A stretch of 64,000 nucleotides of DNA from an uncultured Aurantimonas sp. (GTDB taxonomy: Bacteria; Pseudomonadota; Alphaproteobacteria; Rhizobiales; Rhizobiaceae): NCBI GenBank assembly GCA_947488615.1, contig CANKZU010000001.1, forward strand, positions 463,031-527,030, given 5' to 3'. A program made the translations under genes and the position numbers. Positions within the stretch are counted from its first letter, which is position 1; each line of letters starts with the position of its first letter. Below, in pieces: positions 55,775 through 63,907 of the stretch. The notes under the pieces were generated by a model. That model ran no database searches. It saw nothing but the letters and a program-made list of their open reading frames with translations, and was not told the DNA's origin.

Positions 55775-55903
55775 TGGTACCATAGACGAAATTCGGATTT
55801 CGATGGACTGTCGCCGCGCGATTATCTGCGCGGCAGAAGTTGGAACGAGCGGTTCGAAGTCGGCCTAGAGGCGCTTGTTGAACAAGGAGTTCTGAAACCG
55901 TGA
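55775..55903 (+). pseudogene. C-terminal remnant of a small protein, upstream of the DUF2019 array
   Basis: An in-frame tail of about 42 residues that ends at the TGA at 55901-55903: NSDFDGLSPRDYLRGRSWNE, then RFEVGLEALVEQGVLKP. The pattern 'N-x-D-x-x-G-x-x-P-x-x-Y-L-x-G' and 'V-G-L-x-A-L-x-x-x-G-V-L-K-P' looks like a genuine conserved protein tail, but no start codon or coherent N-terminal part precedes it and the REP pair lies just upstream. Its stop overlaps the GTG start of the first DUF2019 gene (GTGA), as in an operon. Read as a 5'-truncated gene; the intact family is not identified. Confidence 0.5.
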
Positions 55904-56283
55904 CGCGAGTGTCAGAAAAGAATCTCGGCGGGATGGCAGTTGATGAGCTTTTGGCAGCCTACGTCGCTTTGTGTCTGCGGCAGTTCGATGCAAACGAGGT
56001 CGAGGATTCTCGCCGCTACAACGCGACATTTCCCATCATGATGGCGATCGAGACGGAACTTGAGAGCCGCGCAGGCGATCAAAGACGGGCGCTGATGGGC
56101 CTGTTCGATCATCCGAACATCCAGGTGCGCCTCCAGGCCGCGCGCGCATGCCGCTCAGTCGCCCCCGTAGCTGCCGCCGAATTGTTAGAGGAAATCAGAG
56201 CCTCCCAACGTTTCCCACAAGCAGCCGACGCCGGCATGTGGCTTCGCGGCGCTCGGGGAGATTCGGCCAAGCGGAAGCACTGA
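55900..56283 (+). CDS. DUF2019 protein, tandem copy 1
   Basis: 127 residues from a GTG at 55900, overlapping the upstream remnant's stop. All-helical, HEAT-like small protein of the DUF2019 family: AVDELLAAYVALCLRQFDAN, RAGDQRRALMGLFDHPNIQVRLQAARACRSVAP, and QFPQAADAGM-like end (RFPQAADAGMWL). Its C-terminus ends in a basic SAKRKH instead of the K-P-E/D ending of the other two copies. Biochemical role unknown; tandem copies in rhizobia resemble immunity-gene arrays but this is not established. Confidence 0.82.
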   Translation: MTRVSEKNLGGMAVDELLAAYVALCLRQFDANEVEDSRRYNATFPIMMAIETELESRAGDQRRALMGLFDHPNIQVRLQAARACRSVAPVAAAELLEEIRASQRFPQAADAGMWLRGARGDSAKRKH

Positions 56284-56287
56284 CGCC

Positions 56288-56659
56288 ATGACACGGGCGA
56301 AACGCGGCGAAATGACGATCGAACAGTTGGTCGCCCGCTACTCCGAAATCGGAGTGGCACAGGACGAGGCCCTGCTGGATAATTCCGTCGGTCAGTTCAA
56401 CCGGCTCTATCATGAGGCGCAGGCGGTTGAGGACGAACTGAAACGCCGCGAAGGCGACCAGCGCCGCGCGCTGCTTGCGCTCTATGGCCACCCCAATTGG
56501 CAGGTCCGTCTCAATGCGGCTCAGGCTACGCGACCGGTTGCCCCGCAGACCGCACGCCAGATGATCGAGGAGATCGCAGAATCGCGGCACTTTCCGCAGG
56601 CAGGCCATGCCGGCATGGCGCTCTATGCTATGGACAAGGGTATCTACAAGCCGGAGTAA
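56288..56659 (+). CDS. DUF2019 protein, tandem copy 2
   Basis: 123 residues from the ATG at 56288, four bases after copy 1. Best match to the family pattern as I know it: TIEQLVARYSEIGVAQDEALL, NRLYHEAQAVEDELKRREGD, LYGHPNWQVRLNAAQATRPVAP, IAESRHFPQAGHAGMALYAMD and the GIYKPE end. Helical, cytoplasmic. Same strand and close spacing indicate one transcript with its neighbours. Confidence 0.85.
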   Translation: MTRAKRGEMTIEQLVARYSEIGVAQDEALLDNSVGQFNRLYHEAQAVEDELKRREGDQRRALLALYGHPNWQVRLNAAQATRPVAPQTARQMIEEIAESRHFPQAGHAGMALYAMDKGIYKPE

Positions 56660-56663
56660 GGGA

Positions 56664-57041
56664 ATGCCGCTGTCACTCCAACGCCTGGGCTCAGCCAAGC
56701 TCTCCGAACTCCTCGATGACTATATCCGGATGAGCCTCGCCCAGTACGAATTCAAACTTGACGACGACTTCCGCGCCTACAATGCCACCGTGCCCCGGCA
56801 GATCGCGCTCGAAGCCGAATTGAAACGCCGGGAAGGCGATCAGCGAGGGGCCCTGCTGTCGCTGTTCGAACATCCGAACATGCAGGTTCGCCTCAATGCC
56901 GCCCGCGCCGCCCGGTCCGTGGCCCCGGAGGCGGCGCGCAAGATGTTGCAGGAGATCGCCGCCTCACGCCATCTTCCCATGTCTGCCGACGCCGGAATGT
57001 CGATCCGGGCTTGGGATCAAGGCATCTGGAAGCCGGACTGA
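56664..57041 (+). CDS. DUF2019 protein, tandem copy 3
   Basis: 125 residues from the ATG at 56664, just after the TAA of copy 2. Motifs: KLSELLDDYIRMSLAQYEFK, ALEAELKRREGDQRGALLSL, FEHPNMQVRLNAARAARSVAP, and SADAGMSIRAWDQGIWKPD. Same helical fold as copies 1 and 2, about half-identical to each by eye. Function unknown. Last gene before the convergent tag gene. Confidence 0.85.
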   Translation: MPLSLQRLGSAKLSELLDDYIRMSLAQYEFKLDDDFRAYNATVPRQIALEAELKRREGDQRGALLSLFEHPNMQVRLNAARAARSVAPEAARKMLQEIAASRHLPMSADAGMSIRAWDQGIWKPD

Positions 57042-57087
57042 AGACGAAAAAGGACTTGGTCGAGCGACGACAGCCATCGCTTCTATC

Positions 57088-57777
57088 CTACCCCCGCCCC
57101 GGCCGCGCGAAGGCGGCGCGCTCGGCCGCGCAGGCGTCTCGCATGCAGCAACCCTCGACATGGTCGTTGACGAAGCCCATCGACTGCATGAAGGCATAGA
57201 CCGTGGTCGGGCCGACGAAGCTGAAGCCGGCCTTCTTCAGAGCTTTGGAGAGGCGCGTCGAGGCCGGCGTCACCGGGTTCGCGGCAAGCCAGGCGCCGGT
57301 CAGTGCGGCCGGACGCTCGTCGGAACCGGGTTCATGCGCCCAGAGGAAGGCCGCGAGCGAACCGTGCTCGGCGCGGATATCGCGGGCACGGCGGGCGTTG
57401 TCGATCGCCGAGACGATCTTGCCGCGATGCCGGATGAGACGGGCGTCGAGAACGAGGCGTTCGACATCGGCCTCGTCCATCGCCGCGACCCGGTCGATGG
57501 AAAAGCCCTGGAAGACCTCGCGAAAGGCATCGCGCTTTCTGAGGATGGTCAGCCAGGACAGACCCGCCTGAAAGCCTTCCAGGCAGAGCTTTTCGTAAAG
57601 CCGGTCCTCGTCGGCCGAGGGACGTCCCCATTCGCGGTCGTGATAGATGCGATAGGCGGCGTCGCCGCCGTGCCAGGCGCAACGCAAAAGGCCGTCCTCG
57701 CCCCGGATCAGGCCGGCGGGAACGGGCGCGTCGGAGGCGGACGGGTGTGGATTGGCGGCGCTCATTGGCGCAGTCAT
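57088..57777 (-). CDS. tag: DNA-3-methyladenine glycosylase I
   Basis: 229 residues from the ATG at 57777, chosen because GAGGG lies five bases upstream; in-frame Mets at 57789 and 57765 have none. It has the Tag zinc site (Cys in LLRCAWHGG, His in YHDREWG, and the C-terminal HVEGCCMRD), the catalytic-region DREWGRP and LEGFQAGLSWLTILRKR. It excises 3-methyladenine from alkylated DNA. Stands alone and diverges from the first L,D-transpeptidase gene. Confidence 0.92.
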   Translation of the reverse strand: MTAPMSAANPHPSASDAPVPAGLIRGEDGLLRCAWHGGDAAYRIYHDREWGRPSADEDRLYEKLCLEGFQAGLSWLTILRKRDAFREVFQGFSIDRVAAMDEADVERLVLDARLIRHRGKIVSAIDNARRARDIRAEHGSLAAFLWAHEPGSDERPAALTGAWLAANPVTPASTRLSKALKKAGFSFVGPTTVYAFMQSMGFVNDHVEGCCMRDACAAERAAFARPGRG

Positions 57778-57977
57778 CGCAGCCCTCATTGTGGGTGGCA
57801 AGTACGCTCTTGTGCGCTTCTGCCAACCTGCGGCGATAAGGAAGCGTTAACCCTACCGCGATCTTGCTGAACGTCCGCATTCGATCCGTCCGCGAGTTTA
57901 CGGTTTTCTCGTTCTTTCCGGCCAGTCTGGGCACCAAGGGGCCTCGTGCCCCGCGACCGATCAACGGAACGAGTCCC

Positions 57978-58799
57978 ATGATGCGAACGAAAGCCTGCTT
58001 GATTCTCGCGGCCTTGGTGGCGGCGTTGGCGGCCCCGTCGGCCAGCTTGGCCCATGACACCTATAACAATCCGGCCGCCGTGCCGCTGCCGCCGCATCTC
58101 AGCGCCGAACGGGTGTTGCAGCTGACACCCGGCAGCGGCGTCGTGCCGGGTTATTACGGCGCCGCCGTGCGGCGCCCGGCTGTCGCCCGCTCCGGTGTGA
58201 TGCTCGCGACGACGCCGGTGCTGATCGAACAACCCGTCCGCGTGCCCACCGTCTATGCGGCGCCGGGCGCGGTCGTCGCCGCCCCCCGTGGCGTCGTTCT
58301 GGCGCGGACCCAGGGCCGGCCGGTAGCGCCGCAACGCGCGTTCGACCCCGTGTATTTGCCGCGCGACGTCGCCTATGGCGGCAAGGAGGCCCCAGGCACG
58401 ATCATCGTCGATACAAAGGCGAAATTCCTCTATCGCGTCGGCAAGAACGGCACGGCCCGCCGCTACGGCGTCGGCGTCGGCAAGCAGGGTTTCAGCTGGC
58501 GCGGCACCGAAAGGATCAGCCGCAAGGCCCAATGGCCGAGTTGGACCCCGCCGAAGGAAATGATCGCCCGTGAGCGCAAGAAAGGCCGCATCCTGCCGGC
58601 GCGCATGGAAGGCGGCGAGGCCAATCCGCTTGGCGCGCGGGCGCTCTATCTCGGCTCGACGCTCTACCGCATCCACGGCACCAACCAGCCCTGGACGATC
58701 GGCCAGGCCGTGTCCTCCGGCTGCATCCGCATGCGCAACCAGGACGTGGTCGAGCTTTACAGCCGGGTAAAGGTCGGCACCAAGGTCATCGTCCGCTAA
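57978..58799 (+). CDS. L,D-transpeptidase (YkuD), copy 1
   Basis: 273 residues from the ATG at 57978 (the next codon is also ATG). Signal peptide to about residue 24, then a Pro/Ala/Val-rich spacer and a YkuD catalytic domain from about residue 140 with the active-site motif IHGTN and SSGCIRM, where the Cys is the nucleophile. Such periplasmic enzymes cross-link peptidoglycan or attach lipoproteins to it. Its catalytic domain is nearly superimposable on that of copy 2, 140 bases downstream, indicating recent duplication. Confidence 0.9.
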   Translation: MMRTKACLILAALVAALAAPSASLAHDTYNNPAAVPLPPHLSAERVLQLTPGSGVVPGYYGAAVRRPAVARSGVMLATTPVLIEQPVRVPTVYAAPGAVVAAPRGVVLARTQGRPVAPQRAFDPVYLPRDVAYGGKEAPGTIIVDTKAKFLYRVGKNGTARRYGVGVGKQGFSWRGTERISRKAQWPSWTPPKEMIARERKKGRILPARMEGGEANPLGARALYLGSTLYRIHGTNQPWTIGQAVSSGCIRMRNQDVVELYSRVKVGTKVIVR

Positions 58800-58940
58800 A
58801 GGCAACGCTCGCCGGACCACCGGATAGGACGCAGGCCCGAATATGTGATGCGACCTTTCCGAAACCGACCCGAATGACATAACCTAGCGGCAGGATCTGC
58901 CTGGGACGCGGCATCCGCACTGGAAGAGGGAACCCAAGCA

Positions 58941-59663
58941 ATGAACAAATGGACGCAATGGGCGGCGGCCGGCCTGGCAGCGGCCTTGGCGCTCGTGCTG
59001 ACCGTCGAGGCCGGCGCACAGGAGAACCGGCGCTACGATTACGCCACCAATTCGTGGGTGAGTGTCGATGCGAACGCGCCGCGGGGACGGCAACTTTCGC
59101 AGCGGCGCCCGGCGGCCAAGTTCATGCGCACCCAGGTCCGCATCGACACCAAGGAAAAGCCCGGCACGGTGATCGTCGATTCGAGCAAGAAATATCTGTA
59201 TTTCGTCGAGGCGAACGGCATGGCGACCCGCTACGGCGTCGGCGTCGGCAAGGAAGGCTTCGGCTGGTCCGGCCGCATGAGCGTCGGCCGCAAGGCCGAA
59301 TGGCCGGGCTGGACGCCGCCCGCCGCGATGATCGCGCGCGAGCGCAAGAAAGGCCGCATCCTGCCGGCTCACATGAAGGGCGGCCCGGCCAATCCGCTCG
59401 GTGCGCGGGCGCTGTATCTTTATCGCGGCGGTCGCGATTCGATGTTCCGTATCCATGGCACCAACCAGCCCTGGACGATTGGCCAGAACATGTCGTCGGG
59501 CTGTATCCGGATGATGAACGAGGATGTCGAACACCTGTATAGCCGGGTGCCGCGCGGCTCCAAGGTCGTTGTGATCGGGCCTCGCGGCGAGGGGTCGAAG
59601 GGCGTTTACGCCGAGCGCGGGCCGGTCGGCACCAACGTTCTGTCGGCGCTCTTCGGCGGCTGA
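58941..59663 (+). CDS. L,D-transpeptidase (YkuD), copy 2
   Basis: 240 residues from the ATG at 58941 with GAGGGAA upstream. Signal peptide to about residue 26 (EAGAQ), no long spacer, and a YkuD domain with GVGVGKEGFGWSG, RIHGTNQPWTIGQ and SSGCIRMMNED. Same role as copy 1: periplasmic cell-wall cross-linking. It has its own 141-base upstream gap, so it can be independently regulated. Confidence 0.9.
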   Translation: MNKWTQWAAAGLAAALALVLTVEAGAQENRRYDYATNSWVSVDANAPRGRQLSQRRPAAKFMRTQVRIDTKEKPGTVIVDSSKKYLYFVEANGMATRYGVGVGKEGFGWSGRMSVGRKAEWPGWTPPAAMIARERKKGRILPAHMKGGPANPLGARALYLYRGGRDSMFRIHGTNQPWTIGQNMSSGCIRMMNEDVEHLYSRVPRGSKVVVIGPRGEGSKGVYAERGPVGTNVLSALFGG

Positions 59664-59738
59664 TCGCCGGACCCGATAGCGATCGAAATATCTCGGCCCG
59701 CCGGTGACGGCGGGCCGTTTCGCGTTCGGGCAAACGCC

Positions 59739-61082
59739 CTATTCGGCGGCGGTGAGCACCGGCTGCGCCAGCGGCTCGACCCCGGCAAGGCTCGCCGGCT
59801 TCTCGCCGCCGAACGCCCAATCGAGCAATTCGACCGTGTGCAGGATCGGGATTGCCGTCGCCGAGCCGATCTGCGTCATGCAGCCGATATTGCCGGTCGC
59901 GATCGCCTGCGGTGCGGTGCTCTCGATGTTCTTCACCTTGCGGTCGCGCAGCGTCGCCGCGATCTCCGGCTGCAGGATGTTGTAGGTGCCGGCCGAGCCG
60001 CAGCACAGATGCCCCTCCGGCACGTCCCTGACAGTGAAGCCGGCCTGCGCCAGCAGCACTTTCGGCGCCCTGGTGATCTTCTGGCCATGCTGCATCGAGC
60101 AGGCCGAATGGTAGGCGACGACGAGGTCCGTCGCGTTGACCGGCAGCGGCAGTGCGAGGTCGGACAAAAATTCGGTGACGTCCTTGGCCAACGCCGAGAC
60201 CGTCGCGGCCTTTTCGGCATAGGCGGGGTCGAGCCGCAGCATGTGGCCGTAATCCTTGATCGTCGTGCCGCAACCGGACGCCGTAATCAGCACCGCATCG
60301 AGCCCGTCTTCCTCCGCGGTGCGCGTCCAGACGTCGACATTGCGGCGGGCGAAGCCGAGCGCCTCGTCCTCCTGGCCCATGTGATGGACGAGCGCGCCGC
60401 AGCAGCCCTCCCCCTTCGGCACCACGACCTCGACGCCGAGGCGGTTCAAGAGCCGCACCGTCGCCTCGTTGATCTTCGGGTCGAGCACCGACTGGGCGCA
60501 GCCGGTGAGCAGCGCGACGCGTTTTTGCCGTGGTCCCTCGGCGGTGTGGACGGCCGGATCGTTGATCGCGGCCTTCGCGGGCACATTCGACGGCGCGAGC
60601 CGAAGCATCGCGGCGAAGGGTTTCAGCGGCTTGATCGCGGCAAAGAGTGGAGCGAGCGGGCGGCCGAGCCGCGCCATGGTCAAGCTGGCGCGGAAGCGCG
60701 CCGGATAGGGCAGCGTCATCGCCAGGACGCGGCGGATCATCCGGTCCATGAACGGCCGGCGATAGGTCTTGGCGATATGGACCCGGGCGTGATCGACGAG
60801 ATGCATGTAGTTCACGCCCGACGGGCATGTCGTCATGCAGGCAAGGCAGGACAGGCACCGGTCGATATGGGTGACGGTCTTCGCGTCCGCCGGCCGGTCG
60901 TGCTCCAGCATCTCCTTGATCAGGTAGATGCGCCCGCGCGGACTGTCGAGTTCGTTGCCGAGCGTGACATAGGTCGGGCAGGTCGCCGTGCAGAAGCCGC
61001 AATGCACGCATTTGCGGATGATTTGCTCGGAATGCGCCGTATGCGGATCGTCGAGCTGGGCGGGCGTGAAAGTGGTTTGCAT
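59739..61082 (-). CDS. glcF: Glycolate oxidase iron-sulfur subunit GlcF
   Basis: 447 residues. Two N-terminal 4Fe-4S motifs (CVHCGFCTATCPTY and CLSCLACMTTCPSG) are followed by two cysteine-rich CCG domains (GCCGALVHHMG and CCGSAGTYN), the GlcF arrangement. It takes electrons from the FAD subunits GlcD and GlcE during oxidation of glycolate to glyoxylate at the membrane. It is separated from glcE by a two-gene DUF433/DUF5615 module on the same strand. Confidence 0.93.
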   Translation of the reverse strand: MQTTFTPAQLDDPHTAHSEQIIRKCVHCGFCTATCPTYVTLGNELDSPRGRIYLIKEMLEHDRPADAKTVTHIDRCLSCLACMTTCPSGVNYMHLVDHARVHIAKTYRRPFMDRMIRRVLAMTLPYPARFRASLTMARLGRPLAPLFAAIKPLKPFAAMLRLAPSNVPAKAAINDPAVHTAEGPRQKRVALLTGCAQSVLDPKINEATVRLLNRLGVEVVVPKGEGCCGALVHHMGQEDEALGFARRNVDVWTRTAEEDGLDAVLITASGCGTTIKDYGHMLRLDPAYAEKAATVSALAKDVTEFLSDLALPLPVNATDLVVAYHSACSMQHGQKITRAPKVLLAQAGFTVRDVPEGHLCCGSAGTYNILQPEIAATLRDRKVKNIESTAPQAIATGNIGCMTQIGSATAIPILHTVELLDWAFGGEKPASLAGVEPLAQPVLTAAE

Positions 61083-61104
61083 GGCGATACGTCTCTCGCG
61101 GCGG

Positions 61105-61464
61105 TCAGGAGGAGGTCCCGATGCCCAGCGTCAGCCGGCCGTCGAAACCGAGCAGGCTGAATTGCCCGATCATGATATCATCAATGATGGCAGCGAGATG
61201 CGCGGCGATGACGGAGATACGCTTTCGGTCCGCGCTGGACACGACTACGACGCTGATCCGTCGTCCGGTCAGCACCTGCTGATACGGCATGTTCTTGTCT
61301 GTCGTCACGAGGATCTCGTAGCCGTCTTGCTCCATCCGATCCAGAAGACTGCCGTCGGCAAGTTGCTTCCAAGCGTTCGGAAAGGCCGTGGCATCCACGT
61401 TCCATCGCCTCAATTCCTTTGCAAGACCGCGCGGCACTCCCTCGTCCAGAAGTAGCCTCGTCAT
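61105..61464 (-). CDS. DUF5615 PIN-like toxin candidate
   Basis: 119 residues. The start MTRLLLDEGVPRGLAKELRRW and the later VTTDKNMPYQQ carry the acidic residues of the PIN-like DUF5615 family (Asp7, Glu8 and a TDKN/TxD motif), thought to be a nuclease. It overlaps the DUF433 gene by four bases and follows it, the usual antitoxin-toxin order. PIN-like toxins cleave RNA; activity here is inferred from family. It sits between glcE and glcF. Confidence 0.82.
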   Translation of the reverse strand: MTRLLLDEGVPRGLAKELRRWNVDATAFPNAWKQLADGSLLDRMEQDGYEILVTTDKNMPYQQVLTGRRISVVVVSSADRKRISVIAAHLAAIIDDIMIGQFSLLGFDGRLTLGIGTSS

Positions 61465-61676
61465 GCGGCCGTTCGGTGCAGTCCCTGGGCGGCCAGCAGG
61501 ATTGCGGCTTCAGCCCGTTCGCGTCCGATCGCGGGAAAATCCTCCAGAATCTCGTCCAGTGATGAACCGCCGGCCAGATTTTCGAACAGGGCATCGACGG
61601 GAATCCGGGTTCCGCGGAACACAAGCGCCCCGCTGACCACATCCGGACGGGATTCGAAAAGTTCGTCCTCGGTCAT
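61461..61676 (-). CDS. DUF433 antitoxin-like protein
   Basis: 71 residues from the ATG at 61676 with AGAGGAG upstream. DUF433 pattern: DVVSGALVFRGTRIPVDALFENLAGGSSLDEILEDFP. This short helix-turn-helix-like family commonly pairs with DUF5615. It would bind DNA and neutralise the PIN-like partner. It begins 31 bases after the glcE stop on the same strand and is probably co-transcribed with the glc genes. Confidence 0.85.
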   Translation of the reverse strand: MTEDELFESRPDVVSGALVFRGTRIPVDALFENLAGGSSLDEILEDFPAIGRERAEAAILLAAQGLHRTAA

Positions 61677-61707
61677 TTTCACACTCCTCTCGACCGTCCG
61701 CGTCATC

Positions 61708-62949
61708 CTACCCCATCTTGCCCGGATTGAGCACGCCGGCCGGGTCGAACTGCTCCTTGAGCCGGCGCGACAGCGCCGCGAGCGGCGCGGGCTGCGGCTG
61801 GAACACCTCCGTCGCGGTCCTGACGCTGTCCGAGGCCCGCACCAGCGTCGCGTGGCCGCCGCCGAAGCGGGCGATCGTCTCCCGGACCAGCGCCGCTTCC
61901 GGCTCGCCCTCCAGGCGCATCCAGATGAGACCGCCCTGCCAGTCATAATAGGCGTCAACGCCGGTCTGCATCCTCAAACTCATGACGATCTCATGGCCGC
62001 GCGTCGGCATCACTGACAGGCGCCAGACCGACTTGGACGTGCCGTCGACGAAGGGCCGCACGTCGCGGACATCGCGCCAGACCGCACGGGACGCCTCGGC
62101 CTCGAGCGTCTCCAACGGCGCCACCTTGGCGAGCGCCGTGCCGAGATAGGCGGCGCGCGCCTTGACCGAAGGGCCGAAGCCTTCTAGCCGGATCAGCGTC
62201 GCCGCGTCCCTGCCGAGTGAACCGTCCGCGACGCGCCCCGCCACATAGGCCGGCAGATGCGCCGCGCCCGAGGCCTCGGCGGAGGAGCCCATCGCCGCCG
62301 CCATGGCGCCGGCCGCCGCGTCATCGTCGAGACCGCGCAGCACCAGCGTCGTCTCGGTCTCGGTTTTCGGCAGCACCTTGATCGTCACGTCGGTCAGCAC
62401 GGCGAGCGTGCCATAGGAGCCGGTCAGCCCCTTGGACAGATCGTAGCCGGTGACGTTCTTGACCACCCGGCCACCGGACTTGAACATCTCGGCGCGACCG
62501 GAGACCGCGTGAACGCCGAGGATGTGGTCCCTCGCCGCGCCCTGTTTCAGGCGGCGGGGACCGGCGAGATTGCAGGCGATAACGCCGCCAATCGTCCCCT
62601 GCCCCGGCTCCAGCCCATGCAGCGGACCATAATCCATCGGCTCGAATTCGAGGCGCTGGTTGTTGTCGTCGAGCAGGCGCTCGATCTCGGCAAGCGGCGT
62701 GCCGGCCCTGGCCGACAGCACTAACTCCTCCGGCTCGTAGAGGGTGACGCCGGTCATCCCAGCCAGCGACAGTGTACGCGCCGCCTGCACGGGACGGCCG
62801 AGGCCGCGCTTGGAGCCGGAGCCCTCGACGACGAGCGGCGCTTCCGCCGACACCGCCGCCGCGACGATATCGCGGAGATCGCCAGGCGTTTCGGGGCGAA
62901 GCGTAGCGTGCGCGAGGTCGATCGCCTTTGGGGATTGCGTAACGGTCAT
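61708..62949 (-). CDS. glcE: Glycolate oxidase FAD-binding subunit GlcE
   Basis: 413 residues. FAD_binding_4 domain: LVVEGSGSKRGLGRPV, the FAD-contact region QGTIGGVIACNLAGPRRLKQGAARDHILG and GRVVKNVTGYDLSKGLTGS, all characteristic of GlcE. Its ATG overlaps the stop of an Uma2 gene by four bases. GlcD, which normally lies just upstream, is not in the window; it may lie beyond the right edge. Confidence 0.93.
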   Translation of the reverse strand: MTVTQSPKAIDLAHATLRPETPGDLRDIVAAAVSAEAPLVVEGSGSKRGLGRPVQAARTLSLAGMTGVTLYEPEELVLSARAGTPLAEIERLLDDNNQRLEFEPMDYGPLHGLEPGQGTIGGVIACNLAGPRRLKQGAARDHILGVHAVSGRAEMFKSGGRVVKNVTGYDLSKGLTGSYGTLAVLTDVTIKVLPKTETETTLVLRGLDDDAAAGAMAAAMGSSAEASGAAHLPAYVAGRVADGSLGRDAATLIRLEGFGPSVKARAAYLGTALAKVAPLETLEAEASRAVWRDVRDVRPFVDGTSKSVWRLSVMPTRGHEIVMSLRMQTGVDAYYDWQGGLIWMRLEGEPEAALVRETIARFGGGHATLVRASDSVRTATEVFQPQPAPLAALSRRLKEQFDPAGVLNPGKMG

Positions 62950-63524
62950 GCCAAATCCGTCCGTGCGTAGAGGTCGCGGACGGTGCAGGCAAAGCCGAAT
63001 TCGGGCAATTCGATGCGGTCGCCTAGATCGGCATAAATAGTTTCAGCCCAATCGCTCTGACGCGACCAAAGCCGCAGGCGCACCCGATCGACGTCAATTG
63101 CGATGACGTGATTACAGTCTGGGAATGCTCGATATCGTGGAAGCTTTCTGTATTCATCAATCGCGGCGGACTCGGCTGAGACAACCTCAGCGGCGAGAAA
63201 GCAGTGATCGAAATAGAAGTCGCTTCCCCTGATTCTCCACTCATCGCCATCAATGATCGCCACGTCTACGATTGGTCGGAAATACGCATCAGTCGGATGC
63301 CGAAGTGCGGCAGCAAAAAGCGCATCTAGTTTAACTGAATGCCGATCCAGTGATTTGCAGAGTAAACGTTCAAAGCTTTGTGCAATAAGTTGATGGCGCA
63401 CCGGCTGCACGGCACGGCGAATCGCCTCTCCATCAATCAACTCCCAGCGGCGATCGTCTACGAGATTACTCGTAAAATGGAGGAAAGCGGACTCATCCAA
63501 ATGAGGGGAATTCAAAGATTCCAT
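62946..63524 (-). CDS. Uma2-family (DUF820) putative endonuclease
   Basis: 192 residues from the ATG at 63524. PD-(D/E)XK-like Uma2 pattern: RRWELIDGEAI, QPVRHQLIAQSFERLL, YFRPIVDVAIIDG, LAAEVVSAESAAIDEYRKLPRYRAF and HVIAIDVDRVRLRLW. The usual 'R-P-D' active-site motif reads RPIVD, so catalytic competence is uncertain. The 3' third is GC-rich like the genome, whereas the 5' two-thirds is AT-richer. Its stop overlaps the glcE start (ATGA), placing it where glcD would be expected. Confidence 0.78.
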   Translation of the reverse strand: MESLNSPHLDESAFLHFTSNLVDDRRWELIDGEAIRRAVQPVRHQLIAQSFERLLCKSLDRHSVKLDALFAAALRHPTDAYFRPIVDVAIIDGDEWRIRGSDFYFDHCFLAAEVVSAESAAIDEYRKLPRYRAFPDCNHVIAIDVDRVRLRLWSRQSDWAETIYADLGDRIELPEFGFACTVRDLYARTDLA

Positions 63525-63907
63525 TTCTTAATTACCCCTTCTATATCCCCAAGCTTCTCGGCCTCAGATTTCTGAAAAGAGTTGTTCATATAAGGATTTA
63601 GGTCAATGACGTGTCGGCTGACTCTCTGAGACCCATCAAATTCGTATGCCGCAGTCAATTTCAGGATCTTTGGAGTCAAGTCTAGTGATTCTCGAAAATT
63701 TTCTAAATTAAAGCCCTGAGATAGGATAAAATTAAAGTGCTCTCCTGGCGAAAATTGAGGAATTTCATGCTGAAATGCATGAAAATTCCTTATGTTGTTT
63801 TCTTCCCTATATTCTCCAAATCGATAAAAATCCCGATCCAACGATAATCTCAGATTTACAGTCGGAGATCTACCTAGATTTTCTATTTTGAGACTCTGAC
63901 CTGCCAC
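63512..63907 (-). pseudogene. AT-rich hypothetical gene, probably 5'-truncated
   Basis: 131 residues if read from a GTG at 63907 to the stop at 63512; in frame, a stop codon lies only eight codons further upstream. The start reads as the middle of a protein (VAGQSLKIENLGRSPTVNLRLSLD looks like an interior beta strand), without signal peptide or ribosome site, so an N-terminal part has likely been lost. Codon use is very AT-rich compared with all neighbours, pointing to foreign origin. Overlaps the Uma2 gene start by 13 bases. No family recognised. Confidence 0.5.
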
